From Drosophila miranda (Eukaryota; Arthropoda; Insecta; Diptera; Drosophilidae), in contig NW_022881614.1 in the NCBI RefSeq assembly GCF_003369915.1, forward strand, positions 10,933,001 through 10,997,000: DNA of 64,000 nt, in the 5' to 3' direction. A program made the translations under genes and the position numbers. Below are positions 58,071 through 64,000 of the stretch, one piece after another (the stretch's first letter is position 1; every line of letters starts with the position of its first letter). Below the pieces are notes generated by a model. It was not told the DNA's origin, searched no databases, and saw only the letters and a program-made list of their open reading frames with translations.

Positions 58071-59291
58071 CTACTTCGGGGGCTGATCTAAAAAATGGTC
58101 CTCCTCAAAGTTATTTATCCGCATTGCTTTATTAGCCGGTTGTTCCGACATTTCGTTTGGCTTTCGTTTCTGCGCCTGATTTTCGTTAGACTGATTATTC
58201 GGTACTACGTTTGCCCTAAAATGCTGAGCTTGGTTATAATTGTTATTATTTCTCCTATAATAACCGTTAGTATTCTCCCGATAATTTCTATTATTATTAT
58301 TTCCCCTGAATTGATTGCTGTTCTGTCGGTTCTTGACTTGTATCAATTCGTCTACATCCATTGGTTCTGGGGCCTGATTTTGTTGTCTATTACCCAAGAA
58401 ATAGGGTTGTCCCCATGACATGTTATTCCTCTGAAGATCCCTTTTTTGGTCGAATGGTGAACTATTAGTCCTTGGTTGTCGTTGGTTGAATCTTAATGTA
58501 TTGTAGTTATTATTCCCTGAATTTCTGGGGCCACTGAATTGGGAGGCAAATTGGGCCCTAATGTTATTTGATTGCAATTCCTGTACCTTTGCCAAGGCAT
58601 TCGGTAAATCTGGGGGATTCAATGAAAATAGGATTTCTGCAATGCCGCCGTTTAGGCCAGTGACAAAAATGCGTAAGGCATTGTCTCTAATTTTCTTATT
58701 TGATTCTTTCGTGATTTCACTGTCCTTTCCGTGAGTCATTGTTGTCTTATTTATTAACAAGGTCATTTTCTTGTTAACCTCGTTATAGAAATCTATTATT
58801 GAAAGGTTCCCTTGTCGGAGAACGCTTAACTCCTGTTCTATTATGTAAATTGGTCTCTTGTCACTGTAAACAAAGTCAAGTCGTGAAAGTATGGCATCAA
58901 AATTTAATGTCCCGTGGTTGGTCAGTGCGTCATGTGCTGGTCCTGTTAAGGCAATATAATATTGCTTACTTCCTTTCTTATATAACTTCACTGCAGTTTC
59001 TGCAGCTTCCCTCCATCCTACGTATTGGTTGAATCCACCATTGAAAATTGGTAGGGATTCTATTACCTTTAATGTGGTGTCATCTTTTATTGTCTCGTCT
59101 ATTGCTTCTGCCTGATAATCTGATACCTGATCGGATTTAGTTTCTATTTGTTGTTTTAAATTTACAATTTGCTCCTGTACTTGTGAAATTTGAAGTGCTA
59201 TCAATTGTTTGACCAGATCTGCAGTGAGATCGGTCCTTGTTTGTGAGTTAATCATTTTTAGTTTTTCAAAATCTAAAGTTAGTTGATCCAC
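58071..59291 (-). CDS. gag: Errantivirus gag (full-length copy)
   Basis: 406 residues, nearly identical to 51093-52316, with one codon fewer and scattered replacements (QTKSD.. region unchanged; SIQIKNRQHS against LIQVKNRQNS). The basic Asn-rich tail is kept and there are no zinc knuckles. Confidence 0.88.
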   Translation of the reverse strand: MDQLTLDFEKLKMINSQTRTDLTADLVKQLIALQISQVQEQIVNLKQQIETKSDQVSDYQAEAIDETIKDDTTLKVIESLPIFNGGFNQYVGWREAAETAVKLYKKGSKQYYIALTGPAHDALTNHGTLNFDAILSRLDFVYSDKRPIYIIEQELSVLRQGNLSIIDFYNEVNKKMTLLINKTTMTHGKDSEITKESNKKIRDNALRIFVTGLNGGIAEILFSLNPPDLPNALAKVQELQSNNIRAQFASQFSGPRNSGNNNYNTLRFNQRQPRTNSSPFDQKRDLQRNNMSWGQPYFLGNRQQNQAPEPMDVDELIQVKNRQNSNQFRGNNNNRNYRENTNGYYRRNNNNYNQAQHFRANVVPNNQSNENQAQKRKPNEMSEQPANKAMRINNFEEDHFLDQPPK

Positions 59292-59736
59292 CTTAAATTA
59301 ATCGAACTGGTCTTCCTTCTTGATTTGGCTGACAGGTCTTCGAACGGGTCTTCCTTCTTAAATTTCTTTGTTTAACTGGGTCTTCTGGGGGTCTTCCTTC
59401 TTTGGTTTAGCTGATAGTTTCACTTTCTTTGTGTTTTGGTTTGGTTGGTTTTGTTTAAAAACTTTGGTTTTTTTGGTTTTTTTGTATTTTTGAATTGTCT
59501 TGATTAGCTTTTGTATTTATTTGTATTTTGTATTGTATTTGTATTTGTATTTGTATTGTATATTTTATTTATTTTTGCACACCCTAAGCTCCGGTTTGTT
59601 TCCTTTTTATCTCACTTTTTTTATCTTATATCTCACAGTCACTCCGCATTTTTATATCTGAAGGATTTATTCCATTAATTAATTGTCCTTCGGGTTTCGG
59701 CACGACGCAACACTTTTATTATTCGGCGCCAATTAA

Positions 59737-60261
59737 ATAACTGCGGTAGCGGATTGTGTTTTTAAAAAGTTTTTATTTTACTTCTAACTTCACTGATATA
59801 GATTTAAGTAGAGGGTCACAAAGGATTCCGGGCAAAGGGTTTGCGCGATCTTAATTTTTAGCTCGACTTTGCGGTGTCGCTTCTGGATCAAGACTGACTT
59901 GAACTTTCTGATCTTTGCATCGTTGATCCCTTTCGGGAATAGTTTTTCTATAAACATTTCAATTGATTTCGCCATCCCGAGTATTGGACTTCGTCATCCA
60001 AAGAGAGAACTGTAAAATGCCTAAAGTGCAGGATCTGCAGAAAGCCGGGAGTGAGATTGTTTATGAGAAGCCGGGTGTGGGCAAACATTGGTTTTCCATT
60101 TAGGCGAGTGTCAAAGATTGGGATTGCGGCGGGAGCCCTTGAGATTGTACATCTTAGAAATCAATTAGGCGGAGGCCCAAGATTGAAATTGTTTTCGTTT
60201 TGCAAAGCCAAAGATTGTTTACAACTCGTATAAAAGCTCAATAGAATTGGGTACGTTAACT
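59737..60261 (-). repeat. 5' LTR of the full-length errantivirus
   Basis: Begins (minus strand) AGTTAACGTACCC at 60261. The TGGCGCCGAA primer site follows at about 59735-59725. The 59292-59700 leader between primer site and gag is T-rich on the plus strand and repetitive (GTATTTGTATTTGTATT). Confidence 0.88.
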
Positions 60262-60376
60262 TACACGCATATAATAAGTCACAAACATACTTGTAAAACT
60301 TGGAGCTGTTATAATTTTAAGTCCAACATACTTATCAAATAAATGTTACTCGTTGCCATCAAGCAATTGCGTCTGA
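60262..60376 (+). repeat. 3' part of the LTR of the right-hand Ty3 element
   Basis: TACACGCATATAATAAGTC through TTGCCATCAAGCAA matches the end of the isolated LTR copy at 48587-48687. Its first ~190 bp are missing because the errantivirus sits at its left edge. Confidence 0.75.
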
Positions 60377-60949
60377 GAGGCTAGAGCTACAAGGAGACAA
60401 GCGGCACAGAGACGACAATCTGAGTGCGTTCGTTCCAAAGGAAGCAGAAGCGACAAAACGACGGCAGCAAACAGCAAGAATCAAAGAACATTGATTGTTG
60501 TTGTGTTGCACTGCGTCGGACGGAGACTACAACTACAAGAAGAGACAAGCAGCAAGGAGACGACCATTTTGTAACAGCAGAAGCAGCGACGATTTGGGAA
60601 GCGACAACGAGTTAACGGCGAACAGCGAGAGCAAGGCAAGGCAACAAAGAGAGGACGGCAACAGCGACATCGACAGGCAAGCGAGATCTGGATGTGGTGG
60701 TGTGTGTGCGTCAAATTTGGAGTCTGGAAAGTTCTGCGCAGAAGCGAGAGTTAACAAGGGTAAACCCATAGTAAGGTGAGCGTTAACAGAGAAGCGATCG
60801 TTAAAAGTACGACTTTAAAGGCGTTTTCGGAGTCGATGTTAACTGGAAAATTGTTAACAGGCCAGCAGTAATAAGGTTGTTTAAGTTGATTTAATTACAT
60901 TTTCTTAGATATAAGCTAATATCAATTATTTTGTATTTAAATCGTCACG
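60377..60949 (+). other. Leader of the right-hand Ty3 element
   Basis: Untranslated leader between LTR and gag, A/G-rich (AGAAGCAGCGACGA-type). No canonical TGG-starting primer site directly follows the LTR (TTGCGTCTGAGAGG), so priming may be atypical. Short frames here are not supported. Confidence 0.55.
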
Positions 60950-63900
60950 ATGCAAGTTGAAGAGATAATGACACTGAGAGTCGCAGATTTGCGAGAGAAG
61001 TTAAGAGAGCTTGCGTTGCAGCAAGACGAAAGCGCGATTTGCAAGATAGACTATTAATACATCACGGCTTTCCAGTTGAGAATGAAGAAGAGTCAGAGGA
61101 TGAGTCCGTAGTAACAGCAGTTGATGATACCGTAGCAGTTCAACCAGGTACGCGACAGGCAGAGTATAAATCTTGGTTTACGCTAAAAGACGTGGAAGGT
61201 AGTGTGTCACAATTTTCTGGTTCTAATAACCCCGACATCAATCAATGGATAGAAGAATTAGAAGAATGCGCAGCTACTGTTCAATGGAGTCAATTACAAT
61301 TATTCATTTATGCCAAGCAGTTGTTAGTTGGTGCAGCAAAATCTTTCGCTCGTAGTTTGCGTGATATTCGTAACTGGAATTCGTTGAAGGCAGCTCTGTT
61401 GGATGAGTTTAGTGTTAAACTGTCGTCCGTAGAAGTACATAGAATGTTGCAAAAGCGCCAGCAGAAAAAAGGAGAGTCGTTGCATGAGTTTTTGTATGCG
61501 TTAATGGAGATAGCCAAGCCAATTAAACTAGATGATGAGAGTTTAATCGAATATTTTGTGGATGGTATACCAGACGCTAGGGCAAGTAAGGCAATGCTGT
61601 ACCAAGCTAGAAACTTAAAGGAGCTTAAATTTCAGATCGATGTTTACCAGAAAGCTAGAGGCGGATCCAAGCCGATGAGTAAGAATTGGCCGCTGAGTAA
61701 AAAAAGTGAGAGTTCGGTGAAAGGGTCGATGGCAGTGAATTTTAGGAAATGTTTTAAGTGTGGCGACAAATCGCATTTGAGGAAAGATTGTCCCAAAAAT
61801 GATTTTTGTTGTTTCAAATGTGGCCAACCAGGACACCGTGCTGCAAGCTGTAATGTCAAGGTCGAAACCAGACAAGAAAAGAGATCGAATACGAACATTA
61901 TTCGAGATAAGGAAGTCGTTGATAAGCCGTCAGGTATTTTCACTCCATCAGGTTTGGAATTAAAGGATATTAAGTACGCGAATTTGGTATTCCAAGGTTT
62001 GATTGATACTGGAGCAGATTTGTGTTTAATTCGCAGGAGGGTATTTTTGAAATTTGGAAATCTTGAACTGATCGGCCAGGAGAAATGTTTAACAGGTATT
62101 GGAGATAGTCAAGTTGTAACTTTTGGTAGCTTTTCGATACCAGTGAAAATCGATCACATTGAAATGGAGGTAGAATTTCATGTCATTCCAGACGAGGATA
62201 TTGGTTTTGAAGCCATTTTAGGAAGGACTATTCTGGATCATGTGGACATGCAAGTTTCTAAGACAGGAACAAGATTTGTTCGTAGAGTTTGTGGCGAGGA
62301 TAAAGATAAGAAACTTGATCAGGTAGCATCGTCCTCATGCGTGGAATTGTTTAATGAATATAAAGGCATTTGCATGTCAAGTATTGACGAAGTTGAGAAG
62401 GAGTTTTCAATTGATGTTGGTCATCTCAGTGAAGCACATGCTAGAGAGGTTAGGGGTATGGTAAGAAAGTACCAACCTCAGAGAAATGTAGAAGCGACGA
62501 TAAAAATGAAAATTGTATTAGTGGATGAGATACCAGCTTTCCAGCATCCGAGACGATTACCGTTGTGTGAACAGGAAATCGTGGACAAGCAAGTGGAAGA
62601 GTGGCTGGCTCAGAAGATTATAAAGTCAAGTACATCGGAGTATGCATCACCAGTAGTGTTGGTACCCAAAAAGAACGGTAGCAAGAGACTATGCTGTGAT
62701 TACCGAAAGCTGAATGAGAAAATAGTTCGCGATAACTTTCCAATGTCACATATGGATACAGTGTTGGAGAAACTGAAGGGTGCAAAGTATTTCACCACGT
62801 TGGATTTAACGAATGGTTTTTTCCATGTGCCTGTAGAAGTCGAGTCTCAAAAATATACGTCTTTTGTGACTCAGAATGGTCAGTTCGAATTTTTATATGT
62901 ACCATTTGGAATTTCAAATTCTCCAGCGGTGTTTACCAGATTTATAATGGCTGTGTTGAGAGATTTGGTAAAGAATAATGAAGCAGCAGTCTATATGGAT
63001 GACGTTATTATTTGTAGTCAAGATATAGAAGAGGGTTTGTTAAAGTTGAGAAAAGTACTGAAGATAGCGGAAATGAATGGGCTACGTATAAATTGGAGAA
63101 AGTGTCAGCTGTTACGACAAAAGGTTAATTTTCTGGGGTATATAATAGAAAAGAATACGATAAGACCAAGTGATGAGAAGACGAGGGCAGTCGAAAAGTT
63201 CCCAGTGCCAGTTGATAAAAAAGCAGTGCAGCGTTTCATAGGATTGACTTCTTATTTCCGAAAGTTTATTGAGGGTTATGCTGTTATTGCAAAACCATTG
63301 ACAGATCTGCTGCGGAAGGATGTTAAATTTGAATTTAAGGAGATACATCAGGTTGCGTTTGAACAACTAAAGGTAGCTTTGATTAGTAGACCTGTTTTAG
63401 AAATGTACAACCCGAAGTTGGAGACAGAAATCTATACTGATGCATCAAAATGGGGGTATGGAGCCGTGTTACTGCAAAAGAGTTTGGAAGACAGCCAATT
63501 CCATCCAGTTCAATATATGAGCCGTAGGACTAATCCATGTGAAGAGAAATATCCTGCTTATGACCTTGAGGTTCTGGCAATTATCGAAGCTTTAGCGAAA
63601 TGGCGTGTATACGTTTTGGGTATAAAGTTCAAAATTGTCACAGATTGTAATGCATTTACAATGACGATCAAAAAGAAAGACGTTCCTTTGAGAGTAGCAC
63701 GTTGGGCCATGTACCTACAAGATTTTAATTATGTTATAGAACATCGCTTAGGAACGAAGATGAGGCACGTTGACGCTTTGAGTCGTGTAACTTGTTTTAT
63801 GGTGACCGAAAGTATAGCTCATCGTTTGAAAGAAGCTCAGCTAACCGACGATTGGGTTAAGGCTGTTAAAAGTATTGTGGAGGACAAGGAATATGAGGAT

Positions 63901-64000
63901 TATTATATTCAGAATCAGATTTTGTTTAAGGATCCGGATAAGGAGCTCATCGTAGTACCAGTTCAGTTGGAAAATGAGATTATATCAATAGCACATAAGC
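60950..64000 (+). pseudogene. Ty3-type gag-pol polyprotein, runs off window; one frameshift near the start
   Basis: The first ATG (60950) opens a frame with MTLRVADLREKLRELAL, then hits a stop at about 61055. From about 61018 another frame is open without interruption to 64000. That frame encodes a SAP-like second half (KRDLQDRLLIHHG), a capsid region, two CCHC knuckles (CFKCGDKSHLRKDC, CFKCGQPGHRAASC), protease (GLIDTGADLCLI), RT (YASPVVLVPKK, catalytic YMDDVII) and RNase H (YTDASKWGYGAVL). It ends in the early integrase region. gag and pol are fused in one frame with no stop between. The N-terminus resembles a SAP nucleic-acid-binding motif broken by a frameshift near 61025. Confidence 0.85.

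Larger units (their letters stand above)
52761..60261 (-). mobile_element. Full-length errantivirus, 17.6/297/tom-like
   Basis: A ~7.5-kb endogenous-retrovirus-type element in reverse orientation. LTRs of ~525 bp at each end start AGTTAACGTACCC and end near GCAGTTATT. A TGGCGCCGAA primer site follows the 5' LTR, and an AAGAATGGGGGG polypurine tract precedes the 3' LTR. Gag and env are open, while pol has two nonsense codons and one frameshift. The right edge abuts TACACG, which fits the alternating pyrimidine-purine target preference of errantiviruses. The left LTR also serves the truncated copy, giving an LTR-gag-pol-env-LTR-gag-pol tandem. Confidence 0.9.

Overview
This is a Drosophila window, most likely from the obscura group (D. 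pseudoobscura / persimilis / miranda). It carries fly genes with short introns: Orc4, ecdysis-triggering hormone (ETH), kenny (IKK-gamma), a TYSND1-like peroxisomal protease and DUF1091 genes. It also carries at least eight DINE-1-like elements of the ISY/SGM type, CR1/jockey-like LINEs, a 17.6/297/tom-like errantivirus and two other Ty3-type LTR elements. As I recall, the recognisable genes lie at the tip of 2R (60D-E, Muller element C) in D. melanogaster. Muller C became the neo-sex chromosomes of D. miranda. Dense repeats together with damaged host genes would fit the degenerating neo-Y, but that is inference.

Layout. 1-17 kb: non-coding DNA with DINE elements, simple repeats, one small unidentified ORF and a 1.4-kb micro-inversion with 221-bp inverted duplicated ends. 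17-31 kb: copy A of a segmental duplication, holding a DUF1091 pseudogene and a two-membrane-segment gene. A young 10.3-kb LTR retrotransposon with 2307-bp LTRs sits inside the DUF1091 copy. 31-35 kb: an ATCGAT-rich tandem array, Orc4 and ETH. 35-40 kb: DINE elements and two nested LINEs. 40-43 kb: copy B of the duplication, without the LTR element. 43-46 kb: a TYSND1-like gene that keeps its catalytic triad and SKL tail but is frameshifted and split by a LINE. 46-48 kb: an apparently intact kenny gene on the minus strand. 48-64 kb: retroelements, namely an LTR copy, a truncated errantivirus joined through a shared LTR to a full-length errantivirus with an open env frame, and a third Ty3 element that runs off the window.

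The most unusual signals are as follows. (1) The gag leader of the 10.3-kb element encodes a complete RING-H2 zinc-finger pattern, interrupted by one in-frame TAG. (2) The gag leader of the right-hand element looks like a SAP motif with a frameshift. (3) The micro-inversion fits a staggered-break origin with one breakpoint inside a DINE. (4) Orc4 differs from the family at its Walker B motif and lid region. (5) A related dispersed repeat lies upstream of both Orc4 and kenny in the same orientation relative to each gene.

The host genes are not an operon-like unit. ETH encodes moulting neuropeptides, kenny acts in Imd immune signalling and selective autophagy, Orc4 acts in replication origin recognition, and the TYSND1-like protein is a peroxisomal processing protease. 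They are linked only by chromosomal neighbourhood.
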